A stretch of 64,000 nt of DNA from Trinickia mobilis (lineage in GTDB: Bacteria; Pseudomonadota; Gammaproteobacteria; Burkholderiales; Burkholderiaceae), in assembly GCF_017315705.1 (NCBI RefSeq), contig NZ_JAFLRF010000006.1, positions 250,810 through 314,809 on the forward strand, in the 5' to 3' direction. The notes under the pieces were generated by a model that saw only the letters and a program-made list of their open reading frames with translations, did no database searches and had not been told where the DNA came from. This document shows positions 52,163 through 60,907 of the stretch, one piece after another (within the stretch, counting starts at the first letter, position 1; every line of letters begins with the position of its first letter). The position numbers and the translations under genes were made by a program.

Positions 52163-53139
52163 GGCATCGACAGACCGCTCGCGGCTTCTTCGCCGTTCGC
52201 GTCGGGCGCATCCGTCGTGCACACGAGGCCGCTTTTCGGCCGCATGTCGACGTGCAGCGAAAACACGTCGGGCCGCGCGTAGTGCCCCGCCACGTCAAGG
52301 TCGTATTTGCCGCGAACGATATCGGCAAGATCGATATCGGCGGTGAGCACCGCCTCCTGCCCATAGACGGGACCCGCCAGAACCTCGCCGAGCGGACTCA
52401 CGATCACGCTGCCTCCTTTGATCAACTGCGTGCCGGGCTCGTTGCCCTGAATGCAGTCGTAGTCGGGCGGGCAATCGGCGCGCGTGAGGAACTGGCACGC
52501 GCTCAGCACGAAGCAGCGCCCTTCGTACGCGATGTGGCGCATCGATGCCTGCCACATGTCGCGTTCGTCGACTGTCGGCGCACACCAGATTTCGACCCCG
52601 CGCGCGAACATCGACTGGCGCAGCAACGGCATGTAGTTTTCCCAGCAGATCGCCGCGCCCAGCTTGCCGACGCTGCTCTGGACCACCGGCAGCGTCGAGC
52701 CGTCGCCGCAGCCCCAGATCAGGCGCTCGCTCGCGGTCGGCATCAGCTTGCGGTGCTTGGCGACCAGCTCGCCGCGGTCGTTGAAGAAGAGTGCCGTGCA
52801 ATAGAGCGTCGCCCCGCCGCGTTCGATCACGCCTGCCACGAGATTGCAACGCGCTTCTGCTGCGAACGCGCCGATGCGCTCGGTCTCGACGCCGGGCACG
52901 TCGATGGCCGAGCGCGCGTAGCGCAGAAAATCGTCGCGCCCGGCGCTCGAGCGTGTCCCGACGCGCGTGCCGAAATCGAGCCCCTTCGGATAGCCGCCCA
53001 AGTAAGCCTCGGGAAACACCGCCAGCTCGACGCCTTCGCGCGCCAGCGTTTCGCAATGCGCGCGCATGCGCTCCAGCGTGCGCGGCGTATCGAACAACGT
53101 AGACCCAGCCTGAACTACGGCAACGCGATGCGTGCTCAT
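52159..53139 (-). CDS. Nitrilase
   Basis: 326 residues with the nitrilase triad: Glu in FPEAYLGGYPKG (about 43), Lys in KHRKLMPT (about 130) and Cys in AAICWENYMPLLR (about 164). It hydrolyses nitriles to acid and ammonia. Convergent with the SDR gene; the two stops share a palindromic element. Confidence 0.95.
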   Translation of the reverse strand: MSTHRVAVVQAGSTLFDTPRTLERMRAHCETLAREGVELAVFPEAYLGGYPKGLDFGTRVGTRSSAGRDDFLRYARSAIDVPGVETERIGAFAAEARCNLVAGVIERGGATLYCTALFFNDRGELVAKHRKLMPTASERLIWGCGDGSTLPVVQSSVGKLGAAICWENYMPLLRQSMFARGVEIWCAPTVDERDMWQASMRHIAYEGRCFVLSACQFLTRADCPPDYDCIQGNEPGTQLIKGGSVIVSPLGEVLAGPVYGQEAVLTADIDLADIVRGKYDLDVAGHYARPDVFSLHVDMRPKSGLVCTTDAPDANGEEAASGLSMP

Positions 53140-53269
53140 TCGTCGGCCCTCCCCTAAGCGAGGAAGCCAAGTATGCTACCGCCGTGTATATATTGCACGA
53201 AGCGTATCGGTCGCTCGGCGACGATCGGCGGGCGTTGCGCCCGGCGTCGAGGAAAAGGAAGTCCCCAAC

Positions 53270-53302
53270 CTAGGGTCTGTTCGCGCCGATCACAGGCCCT
53301 AG
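53270..53302. repeat. Dispersed palindromic element, copy 3
   Basis: CTAGGGTCTGT (53270-53280) and ACAGGCCCTAG (53292-53302) are the same element as at 13690 and 52130, with one G-T wobble in the stem. Here it is in front of the HiPIP gene, 18 bases before its ATG, so it may affect translation or be a leftover terminator. Confidence 0.65.
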
Positions 53303-53320
53303 TCAAAACGGAGTCACACC

Positions 53321-53626
53321 ATGAAGGCAACGCGTCGCAGCTTTTTGATCGCCAGCGTCGGCGTCGGATCGTCGCTGATCTTGGCGCAGCGGGTCAACGC
53401 CCTCGAGCCGTTGAGCGAATCCGATCCGCAGGCGCTGTCGTACGGCTACCAAGCGGATGCGTCGAAAGTCGACAAGCGTAAATTCTCGACCTATCAAGCC
53501 GGGCAGGAATGCGCGAACTGCTCGCTTTACCAAGGCAAGGCGGGCGCCCCATCCGGCGGCTGCGTGCTGTTCGGCGCCAAGCAGGTCGCCGCGCACGGCT
53601 GGTGCAGCGCCTATACGAACTCATAG
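53321..53626 (+). CDS. High-potential iron-sulfur protein (HiPIP)
   Basis: 101 residues. Tat signal RRSFLIASVGVGSS at the N-terminus. The mature protein has the four cluster cysteines in ECANCSLYQG, GGCVLFG and GWCSAY. HiPIPs carry electrons in the periplasm with a [4Fe-4S] cluster. The stop codon is followed by an 11-bp tandem repeat (53616-53649). Confidence 0.95.
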   Translation: MKATRRSFLIASVGVGSSLILAQRVNALEPLSESDPQALSYGYQADASKVDKRKFSTYQAGQECANCSLYQGKAGAPSGGCVLFGAKQVAAHGWCSAYTNS

Positions 53627-53649
53627 CGAACTCATAGCGAACTCATAAG
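53616..53649. repeat. 11-bp tandem repeat over the HiPIP stop codon
   Basis: The unit GAACTCATAGC occurs three times (53616-53649, last copy ending in AAG). The first copy carries the stop codon, so gain or loss of copies would leave the protein unchanged. Confidence 0.7.
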
Positions 53650-53772
53650 GCTCGGCCGCTCGCGTAAGAAAATCGTAATGCGGCGCCGCAGAACGCGCTT
53701 TCGTTTCAGCGATAATCGGCCCCGGTCTTTCGCCTCCACTCGCAGGGCGGTGCGCCCTGCCCATTCGCATCC

Positions 53773-55512
53773 ATGAGCAAGCCCGGCAATCAGAAACAAC
53801 TCGACACCCTGCTTCAACAGGCCTTGGCGCTCCAGCAAAACGGCGCCTTGGCCGAAGCCGAGGAACTGTACCGGGAAATCCTCGCGATCCGGCCCAAGCA
53901 CTTCGACGCGCTGCAATTGCTCGGCGCGCTCTCGCTGCAAGCGGGGCGTCTCGACGACGGCATCGCGTTCCTCAAGAAAGCCGCTTCGATCAACGGGATG
54001 CACGCGCCGATTCATTCGAATCTGGCGTTCGCACTGAACGCCAAGGAGCAATACAAAGAGGCGCTCGCGAGCGCGAATCGCGCGCTCGCGCTGATGCCGA
54101 ACTTCGCGGACGCGCTGAACAATCGCGGCACGGCGCTAGGGGCGCTCGATGCGCCGGCCGAAGCGCTGGCGAGCTTCGACCGCGCACTGGCGCTCAAGCC
54201 CGGCATGCCTGAGGCCTGGAACAATCGCAGTTGCGTGCTGCGCGATCTGGACCGCCCCGCCGAAGCGCTGACGAGCTGCGATCAGGCAATCGCGCTGCGC
54301 CCGAGCTACGCGGAAGCGTGGAGCAACCGCGGCAACGCGCTGAGCGATCTGAACCGCCCGCAAGAAGCGGAGCAGAGCTATCGCCAGGCGATCGCAGCGC
54401 AGCACACGCTCGCCGACGCCTGGAACAACCTGGGCCTCACGCTCGTCGACATGAACCGTCATGCCGACGCCCTGTCGAGCTACGACCGCGCGCTCGCGCT
54501 GAAACCCGATTCGGCCGAAGGGCATTGGAACCGCGCGCTGTGCCTGCTGCAGACGGGCAATCTCGACGCAGGCTGGCAAGAGTACGAATGGCGCTGGCAA
54601 CGCAACCGGCCCCAAGCGGGCCGGCGCGCGTTCGCGCAGCCGCTGTGGCTGGGCGTTGAACCGCTCGAAGGGAAGACGATTCTGCTGCATGCCGAGCAGG
54701 GTCTAGGCGACACGTTGCAGTTCTGCCGCTACGCGCCGATGGTCGCCAAGCTCGGCGCGCAGGTCGTGCTCGAAGTGCAGCCCGAATTGATGAGACTGCT
54801 CGCGCCGCTCGAAGGCGTGAGGCAGCTCGTCGCGCACGGCCAGCCCTTGCCCGCGTTCGACTATCACTGCCCGTTGCTGAGCCTGCCGCTCGCGTTCAAG
54901 ACGGACCTTGCCAGCATTCCCGGCAATACGCCTTACCTGTTCGCCGATCCCGCAGCCGTCGTGCATTGGGGCACGCGCATTGCGGCAGCTGCGGGTGCGG
55001 CTTCGCCGGGCGCTGCGGCTTTGAAAGTCGGCCTGGTCTGGGCAGGCGGCAACCGGCCCCACGTACCCGAGCTGCGCAAGAACGACGCACGGCGCTCGCT
55101 GGCTCTCGCGCGCCTGGCGCCGCTCCTCGAAGTGCCGGACGTCCAGTTCTTCAGCTTGCAGAAAGGACCGCCTGCGCAGCAATTGGCGGCGCTCTCCGAG
55201 CATCGCGAAGCGAGCCGCGGCGTCGTCGACTTGACTGAAGAGATCACGGACTTCGCCGACACCGCCGCGCTCGTGTCGAATCTCGATCTCGTGATTTCCG
55301 TCGACACGTCGACCGCCCACCTCGCCGGCGCGATCGGCAAGCCGGTCTGGGTTCTGAATCGCCTCGACACGTGCTGGCGCTGGATGCTCGGACGCGACGA
55401 CAGCCCCTGGTATCCCGCCGTGAGACTGTTCCGCCAACCCACGCTCGGCGATTGGGACAGCGTGATTGCGTCCGTCGGCCGTGCGCTTGCCGCGCTCGCA
55501 GCCGTCCGGTAG
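53773..55512 (+). CDS. Tetratricopeptide-repeat protein with glycosyltransferase-like C-terminus
   Basis: 579 residues. At least seven TPR units run from about 5 to 270, with the canonical N-A-L-x-x-L pattern (AWNNRSCVLRDLDRPAEAL, AWSNRGNALSDLNRPQEA). The C-terminal part (about 290-575) resembles the ADP-heptose/O-GlcNAc-transferase type: KTILLHAEQGLGDTLQFCRY, KVGLVWAGGNRPHV and SVDTSTAHLAGAIGKPVWVL. It may be a soluble protein glycosyltransferase or a LPS-related enzyme. A broken relative follows at once. Confidence 0.88.
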   Translation: MSKPGNQKQLDTLLQQALALQQNGALAEAEELYREILAIRPKHFDALQLLGALSLQAGRLDDGIAFLKKAASINGMHAPIHSNLAFALNAKEQYKEALASANRALALMPNFADALNNRGTALGALDAPAEALASFDRALALKPGMPEAWNNRSCVLRDLDRPAEALTSCDQAIALRPSYAEAWSNRGNALSDLNRPQEAEQSYRQAIAAQHTLADAWNNLGLTLVDMNRHADALSSYDRALALKPDSAEGHWNRALCLLQTGNLDAGWQEYEWRWQRNRPQAGRRAFAQPLWLGVEPLEGKTILLHAEQGLGDTLQFCRYAPMVAKLGAQVVLEVQPELMRLLAPLEGVRQLVAHGQPLPAFDYHCPLLSLPLAFKTDLASIPGNTPYLFADPAAVVHWGTRIAAAAGAASPGAAALKVGLVWAGGNRPHVPELRKNDARRSLALARLAPLLEVPDVQFFSLQKGPPAQQLAALSEHREASRGVVDLTEEITDFADTAALVSNLDLVISVDTSTAHLAGAIGKPVWVLNRLDTCWRWMLGRDDSPWYPAVRLFRQPTLGDWDSVIASVGRALAALAAVR

Positions 55513-55517
55513 CCGCA

Positions 55518-55824
55518 ATGAATCGGAACCTATTTGTCGAAGCGGACCAGGAAAGTCCGGACCATCCGCTTCTCCAGTCCGCGCTCGACGCCTACCGGAG
55601 AGGCGACACGGCGGGCGCAGAGCGCGCTTGTCGCCGGGTGCTCGAAGGCGATGAGCGCAACGGTCCGGCGCATAACAATCTGGCGAATCTGCTGCGGCAG
55701 GCCGGACGCTTCGCGCAAGCCGAAACGCACGACCGACATGTACTTGTTCCGCCAGCGCGAAGGCGGTTGGCCGGAATTGATCGGCGACGTGAGGGACGCG
55801 CTCGCGGACGCGGCGCAGCAATGA
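55518..55824 (+). pseudogene. TPR/glycosyltransferase paralogue with an internal deletion
   Basis: ATG 55518 begins TPR-like sequence (DAYRRGDTAGAERACRRVLE, AHNNLANLLRQAGRFAQAE). After about 70 residues the frame changes to DMYLFRQREGGWPELIGDVRDALADAAQQ and a stop at 55824. This second part matches the C-terminus of the gene before it (VRLFRQPTLGDWDSVIASV). The centre of a 1.7-kb gene is missing. Confidence 0.75.
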
Positions 55825-55882
55825 TCCGCAGCCGCCGTGCAATGCCATAATCGACGTCTGCCAAAGAAGCCTGGAGAAGACC

Positions 55883-57001
55883 TTGAGCCGCATCGACAAC
55901 CCGTCGCATGATCAAGAAGTCGGCGTCGCCGACTCGACCGAAGACGCCACCCGCGTCGACGACACCCGCATCGGAGCGGTCCGCCCGCTCATTTCGCCGG
56001 CGCTGCTGCTCGACGAACTACCGGCGCCCAAGCCGGTGCAGGACCTCGTGGAGAAGCGCCGCTCGGCCATCGCCGATATCCTCGAGGGGCGCGACGATCG
56101 CCTGTTGATCGTCGTCGGGCCGTGCTCGATCCACGATCACGATCAGGCGATGGAGTACGCGCAGCGCCTCAAGCGCGAGGCCGACGCATTGCGCGACGAC
56201 CTCTTGATCGTGATGCGCGTGTACTTCGAAAAGCCGCGCACCACGGTCGGCTGGAAGGGCTATATCAACGACCCGCGCCTTGACGGCAGTTTCCGCATCA
56301 ACGAAGGGCTGCGCCGCGCGCGGCAGCTGCTGCTCGACATCAACGCGCTCGGCCTGCCGACCGCCACCGAATTCCTCGACCTCCTGAGCCCGCAATACAT
56401 CGCCGACTTGATCGCATGGGGCGCGATCGGCGCGCGCACGACGGAAAGCCAGAGCCATCGCCAACTCGCCTCGGGCCTGTCGTGCCCGATCGGCTTCAAG
56501 AACGGCACCGACGGCGGCGTCCAGATCGCGGCGGACGCGATCGTCGCCGCGCGTGCGAGCCACGCGTTCATGGGCATGACGAAAATGGGCATGGCCGCGA
56601 TCTTCGAAACGCGCGGCAACGACGACGCGCACGTGATCCTGCGCGGCGGCAAGAAGGGGCCGAACTACGACGCGGCGTCGGTCGAGGAAAGCTGTGCGGC
56701 ATTGCGCGCGGCGGGCTTGCGCGAGCAAGTGATGGTCGATTGCTCGCACGCCAATTCGAACAAGTCGCATCTGCGCCAGGTCGATGTCGCGCAGGATCTG
56801 GCGGGCCAGTTGTCGGGCGGCGAGAAGCGAATCATCGGCGTGATGGTCGAGAGCCATCTGGAAGAAGGCCGGCAGGATCTGTTGCCGGGCGTGCCGCTCA
56901 AGCGCGGCGTCTCGATTACCGACGCGTGCCTCGGCTGGACGCAGACCGAGCCGGTGCTCGAAACGCTCGCGGCCGCGGTGCGTGCGCGCCGCGGCCGCTA
57001 A
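55883..57001 (+). CDS. aroG: 3-deoxy-7-phosphoheptulonate synthase (DAHP synthase, class I)
   Basis: 372 residues; start TTG 55883 with GGAG upstream. First enzyme of aromatic amino acid synthesis: phosphoenolpyruvate plus erythrose 4-phosphate. Motifs: VGPCSIHDHDQAMEYA, RVYFEKPRTTVGWKGYINDP, GARTTESQSHRQLASGLSCPIGFKNGTDG, DCSHANSNK. Which aromatic feedback-inhibits it is not clear. It lies 59 bp after the TPR pseudogene. Confidence 0.95.
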   Translation: MSRIDNPSHDQEVGVADSTEDATRVDDTRIGAVRPLISPALLLDELPAPKPVQDLVEKRRSAIADILEGRDDRLLIVVGPCSIHDHDQAMEYAQRLKREADALRDDLLIVMRVYFEKPRTTVGWKGYINDPRLDGSFRINEGLRRARQLLLDINALGLPTATEFLDLLSPQYIADLIAWGAIGARTTESQSHRQLASGLSCPIGFKNGTDGGVQIAADAIVAARASHAFMGMTKMGMAAIFETRGNDDAHVILRGGKKGPNYDAASVEESCAALRAAGLREQVMVDCSHANSNKSHLRQVDVAQDLAGQLSGGEKRIIGVMVESHLEEGRQDLLPGVPLKRGVSITDACLGWTQTEPVLETLAAAVRARRGR

Positions 57002-57066
57002 GCCGTCGATCGATCATCGACGAGCCGTTGCCGGGCCGCGGCCCTTGAAAGGCCGCGGCTCAAACA

Positions 57067-57603
57067 TCACACCACCGCCGGAAAATCCACCGTCGTATCG
57101 TTCACACGATTGACGAGGTTCGTGAACGTGATCACGGTCACCGCGAGCAACGCCTCGATGATCTGCGTCTCCGAGTAGCCGGCCGCGCGGATCGCCGCGA
57201 CTTCGGCCGCATCGACGGTGCCGCTCGAGCGGATCACGTTGCGCACGAAGCGCACGAGCGCATCGCGCTGCGCAGCGCCGGTCGGTTCGCCCGTGCGGAT
57301 CTGCTTCATCTCTTCGGGCTTGAGTCCGGCCATCTTGCCGACCAGCGTGTGCGCCGCGACACAGTAATCACAGCCGGCCGCTTCGCTGACGGCCAGCTTG
57401 ATCGCCTCGACATCGGGCTTCGAGAGACTGCCCGCCGCCAACGCGGCGTCGGCGGCGAGCATCGCGCTCAAGCCGGCCGGCGTGTGGCTGCCGATCGTCG
57501 CATACGCGTTCGGCACTTTGCCGGCGGCCTTCTTGATCTTCGCGAACACTTCGGCGGCGGCACCCGTGGCGACTTCGGGATTGACTGAAGTAAAACGGGA
57601 CAT
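57067..57603 (-). CDS. Carboxymuconolactone decarboxylase / AhpD-like protein
   Basis: 178 residues. AhpD-type active site: SEAAGCDYCVAAHTLVGK (CxxC and His). The fold acts as alkyl-hydroperoxide-linked peroxidase or decarboxylase. Convergent with aroG, and divergent from the AraC gene at 57717 which may control it (113 bp apart). Confidence 0.9.
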   Translation of the reverse strand: MSRFTSVNPEVATGAAAEVFAKIKKAAGKVPNAYATIGSHTPAGLSAMLAADAALAAGSLSKPDVEAIKLAVSEAAGCDYCVAAHTLVGKMAGLKPEEMKQIRTGEPTGAAQRDALVRFVRNVIRSSGTVDAAEVAAIRAAGYSETQIIEALLAVTVITFTNLVNRVNDTTVDFPAVV

Positions 57604-57716
57604 GATGGGCTCCTGGGTCGGTGATGGGCCAGTTCGTCTGGCATGGCGCCACTTTATGACCGGCCCGTGATCCCGTTAATATCCAGGGACCTCACATTTA
57701 TGCTCGATCGTCTCAT

Positions 57717-58694
57717 ATGGATCTGCTAAGCCGCCTGCTTGCGTTGCGGCCGGTCAATGGCCAAGTCGACGTGCGCTGCCACTTCCGCGCGCCCTGGGTC
57801 ATCGATCACCCCGCCTCGCCGCTCTGCGAAATCCCCTATCACGTGCTGCTCGAAGGCGAAGCGACGATCGAAGACGACAGCGGCGTGCCGCAACGCCTCA
57901 CGGCCGGCGACATCGTGCTGTTTCCAGGCGGCGGTCCGCACCGGCTCCACGACGGCAGCGGGAAGCGCCCGAAGCCGTGGGTCGACCGTCACGCGGGCGA
58001 TCTGCTCGTCCACGAGAACCGCGGCACCGGCGAGCGCGCCGACATCCTGTGCGGCCGCTTTCTGCTGCCGGGCATGCCCGACAGGCTGCTGCGCGATTAC
58101 CTGCCGGAACGTCTCGTCGTGCGCAGCTTGCCTGCGCCGCGCACAGACGGCGGCGGCGGCCATGCCGGCGACGCCGCGGCAACGCTCGCAGGCACGCGGC
58201 TCACGCGGCTGATTCAATTGATGCGCGAAGAAGCGCTCGACGGCGCGCCTGCCAGCGCGGCGCTCATCAATCACCTGTCGGGCGCGCTGTTCGCGCTGAC
58301 GCTGCGCTTCGCGAGCGAGGCGCCCGAACCGCCGCGCGGGCTGCTCGCGCTCGCGCAGCGCTCGCGCCTGCAGCCGGCGCTCGCCGCGATGTTCGATGCG
58401 CCGGGCAAGCCGTGGACCCTGCCCGCGCTCGCCGAGTTGTGCCACATGTCGCGCGCGACCTTCGTCCGCCATTTCGACGACGCGCTCGGCCGCTCGGCAA
58501 ACGACGTGCTGACCGAGATCCGCATGACGCTCGCCGCGCGCAAGCTCGCGCAGGGCGACGAGCCGATCGCGGCGATCGGCGAGGCGGTCGGCTATCAATC
58601 GGAGGCTGCGTTTCAGCGGACTTTCAAGCGGCACACGGGCGTCAGCCCGGCACGCTGGCGGGCAGGCCGAACGAAGCAGGCGCTCATCGGCTAG
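57717..58694 (+). CDS. AraC-family transcriptional regulator (cupin_6 type)
   Basis: 325 residues. N-terminal cupin sensor (DVRCHFRAPWVIDHP, LTAGDIVLFPGGGPHRL) and C-terminal HTH about 225-320 (LAELCHMSRATFVRHFDDALG, IGEAVGYQSEAAFQRTFKRHTG). Divergent from the AhpD-like gene at 57603, which it probably controls. This group is linked to redox-type genes. Confidence 0.93.
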   Translation: MDLLSRLLALRPVNGQVDVRCHFRAPWVIDHPASPLCEIPYHVLLEGEATIEDDSGVPQRLTAGDIVLFPGGGPHRLHDGSGKRPKPWVDRHAGDLLVHENRGTGERADILCGRFLLPGMPDRLLRDYLPERLVVRSLPAPRTDGGGGHAGDAAATLAGTRLTRLIQLMREEALDGAPASAALINHLSGALFALTLRFASEAPEPPRGLLALAQRSRLQPALAAMFDAPGKPWTLPALAELCHMSRATFVRHFDDALGRSANDVLTEIRMTLAARKLAQGDEPIAAIGEAVGYQSEAAFQRTFKRHTGVSPARWRAGRTKQALIG

Positions 58695-58817
58695 GAGCGC
58701 TTCGAGCTCGTCGCGCCCGAGCCGGCCGCGGAGGTGTAAAAGGCCGGGGCAAACGTGGAATAGGAGCTGAGCGGCATTCGTTTATAGGGCGTACCCGATC
58801 CTTCGCGGGAGCTCACG

Positions 58818-59576
58818 ATGAACACGCGGTTCCGAACTCTCACGGCGGCCGGCAATGCGCTGTTGCTGACGCTGGGCGTTGCATTGCTGGCTGCATGCGG
58901 CGGCGGAGGCGGCGGCAATTCCTCGCCGCCGTCGATCGCGCTGTCCGGCACCGCGGCGACGGGCCGGGCGTTGCCGAACGCGGCGCTTGGCATCGTCTGC
59001 GCACGGGGCTCGACGAGCGCGAGCACCAACGCGAGCGGCGCTTTTCAGGCGACGCTCGCGGCGGACGCGCCGTGCCTGATCACGGCGACGTCCGGCACCA
59101 CGGTGCTCCATTCGACCGCCTTTGCGGGCGGCACCTTCAACGTCACGCCGGAAACGGAATTGCTGCTCGTCTACGTGGCCGCGCAGCTCGGCACGACGGA
59201 AGCCAACCTCATCGCGACCTTTTCAGGCAACACGCGGTTTCAGCAGACGCTCGCGAACGAAAGCACCGTGCTGGCCGCGCAAGCAGCTGTCGTCCAAGGG
59301 CTCGATACGCAGTACCACCTCACGCTCAGCGTCACGAACTTCCTGACCACTGCGTTTGTCGTCGGCCAGTCGGGCGTCGACAGCGATCTCGAGGCGCTGC
59401 TCGCGGCCGGCGCAATCGACTCGAACGGCGAGCCGGACCCCGTCGCGGTCACGCTGATGACGACGCTCGGCGCGCAGCATCCGCTCTCGTCCACGCCGGT
59501 AACGCCCCCAGGCAGCACGAGCGGCACCGGCAGCACGGGCATAGGAACGGGAGGCGGTGCCGGCGGCATGATGTAG
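58818..59576 (+). CDS. Secreted lipoprotein of unknown function
   Basis: 252 residues. Lipobox LLAACGG (Cys about 27) after a hydrophobic stretch, then poly-Gly. The rest is Ala/Thr/Ser-rich (carboxypeptidase-regulatory-like repeats, GTAATGRALPNAALGIVC, SASGAFQATLAADAPCLIT), and the end is Gly/Ser/Thr-rich. Likely outer-membrane anchored. Function unknown. Confidence 0.8.
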   Translation: MNTRFRTLTAAGNALLLTLGVALLAACGGGGGGNSSPPSIALSGTAATGRALPNAALGIVCARGSTSASTNASGAFQATLAADAPCLITATSGTTVLHSTAFAGGTFNVTPETELLLVYVAAQLGTTEANLIATFSGNTRFQQTLANESTVLAAQAAVVQGLDTQYHLTLSVTNFLTTAFVVGQSGVDSDLEALLAAGAIDSNGEPDPVAVTLMTTLGAQHPLSSTPVTPPGSTSGTGSTGIGTGGGAGGMM

Positions 59577-59707
59577 CGGGAGCGCGCAGCCGTACGCCGC
59601 ATACCGGCCGTGTGCCAGCCGCGCGCAAGGACCAGCGGGAAATCGCCAAGAAGGCCGCCACGGCCCCCGCGAGGAGACCCTCCCGCATCGGAGTCGAGCG
59701 TCGACAG

Positions 59708-60565
59708 TCAGTCGAGCATGAGTTCCGCGAGCCGGCGGCCGAGCGCTTCGGTCGCACACGTCATCGGCGCGCGCAATTCGTTGCGCAAGAGCCCCTGCGC
59801 GGCCAGCGCCGCCTTCACCGGTGCCGGATTCGGCTCCGAGACCAGCGCGCGCACGAGCGGCGCGAGCTCGTGATAAATCGCGCGGCCCTCGACGAGCCGC
59901 CCTTCGGCAAGCGCGCGATACATCGCGACAAAACGCTCCGGCCGCAGATGCGCCGACGCCGCGATGGCCCCGCTGCCGCCCATGCACAGCGTGTGGAAAA
60001 TATTGCTGTCCTCGCCGGCCAGCACTTGCAGCCGGCCGTCGAGGATCAGCGCGAGCGTGGTCTCGGCCGAGCCCGCGCAGTCCTTGATCGCCTGAATGCG
60101 CGGATGCGCGGCGAGCGCGAAGAGCGTGTCGAGTTCGAGCCGCACGCCGGTCCGGTAGGGAATGTCGTAGAGCACGACCGGCTTCGCGCTCGCGTCCGCG
60201 AGCTGCGTGAAATGGTCGATCAGCCCCGCCTGCGACGGCCGGATGTAGTACGGCGCGGAAACCAGGATCCCGGCCGCCGGCAGCGCGCTGATGCGCGCGA
60301 CGCGCTCGGCGAGCCGCGCGGTCTGGTTGCCCGAGACGCCCACCAGCACAGGCAATCCGCGCGCCGCCTGCAGAATCGCCGCCAGCACCTCGTCGCTTTC
60401 CGCTTCGCTCAATGCGGCCGGTTCGCCCGTCGTGCCCAGCGCGACGAGGCCGGAAACGCCGGCCTTCGCATAGCGCTCGACGAGCGCCCGCAACGCAGCG
60501 TAATCGACAGCGCCGCGCTCGAACGGCGTGACGAGCGGAACCCAGATACCCGAAAACATACCCAT
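59708..60565 (-). CDS. DapA-family aldolase (4-hydroxy-tetrahydrodipicolinate synthase-like)
   Basis: 285 residues from ATG 60565, GAGGTG upstream. GLVALGTTGEPAALSEAES (Thr pair), VLYDIPYRTGV (catalytic Tyr) and AIKDCAGSAE (Schiff-base Lys about 160). It may be the lysine-pathway DapA or a related N-acetylneuraminate/2-keto aldolase; the sequence does not settle it because no pathway genes flank it. Confidence 0.9.
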   Translation of the reverse strand: MGMFSGIWVPLVTPFERGAVDYAALRALVERYAKAGVSGLVALGTTGEPAALSEAESDEVLAAILQAARGLPVLVGVSGNQTARLAERVARISALPAAGILVSAPYYIRPSQAGLIDHFTQLADASAKPVVLYDIPYRTGVRLELDTLFALAAHPRIQAIKDCAGSAETTLALILDGRLQVLAGEDSNIFHTLCMGGSGAIAASAHLRPERFVAMYRALAEGRLVEGRAIYHELAPLVRALVSEPNPAPVKAALAAQGLLRNELRAPMTCATEALGRRLAELMLD

Positions 60566-60907
60566 GACTTCACCTCTAAACGTGACCGAATCGAATCCGT
60601 TCAGAGTGTGCAGCAGGGGAGTAGAGAAAGACGTCTAAGGCGTGCCTCACAAACTGTCCCGTCGCACATCTGACGGAACAGTCTGCTCCGGTCAGATGAG
60701 CAACTGTTTTTTGGCTTTGGAAACCGTGCACGCGAACGCCATGCCGAGCGAGCCGTCGGCGAGCCGTTCAAGTGCGAGGGGGAGGCGTGCGGTTTCCATC
60801 CGGGCGAGTGTACAGGGTCGCCCGCGGCCGAGCCAAGCAATTTTCTTGACTTCCCAAAAATCCGATTTAATATACGCACCGCGTACAACAACCGGACGAG
60901 GCGATCG
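60566..60907. other. Intergenic region with orphan hairpin and pyrB promoter
   Basis: 342 bp between divergent dapA-like and pyrB genes. A hairpin (CATCTGAC 60667-60674 with GTCAGATG 60691-60698) is followed by a T-run (60706-60712) on the plus strand, like a terminator with no gene before it. The pyrB promoter elements lie at 60846-60885. Confidence 0.45.
60846..60885 (+). promoter_or_regulatory. pyrB promoter and adjoining palindrome
   Basis: TTGACT (60846-60851) and TAATAT (60868-60873), 16 bp apart, form a good sigma-70 promoter. TACGCACCGCGTA (60873-60885) is a perfect 5-bp palindrome with a 3-base centre on top of the -10 end; it could bind a regulator. Confidence 0.65.

Noticed and set aside
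57977..60673. A long 898-codon open frame over the AraC, lipoprotein and DapA region
   Set aside because: It is very Arg-rich with no domain and overlaps three genes with clear families on other frames; it is a GC-rich shadow.
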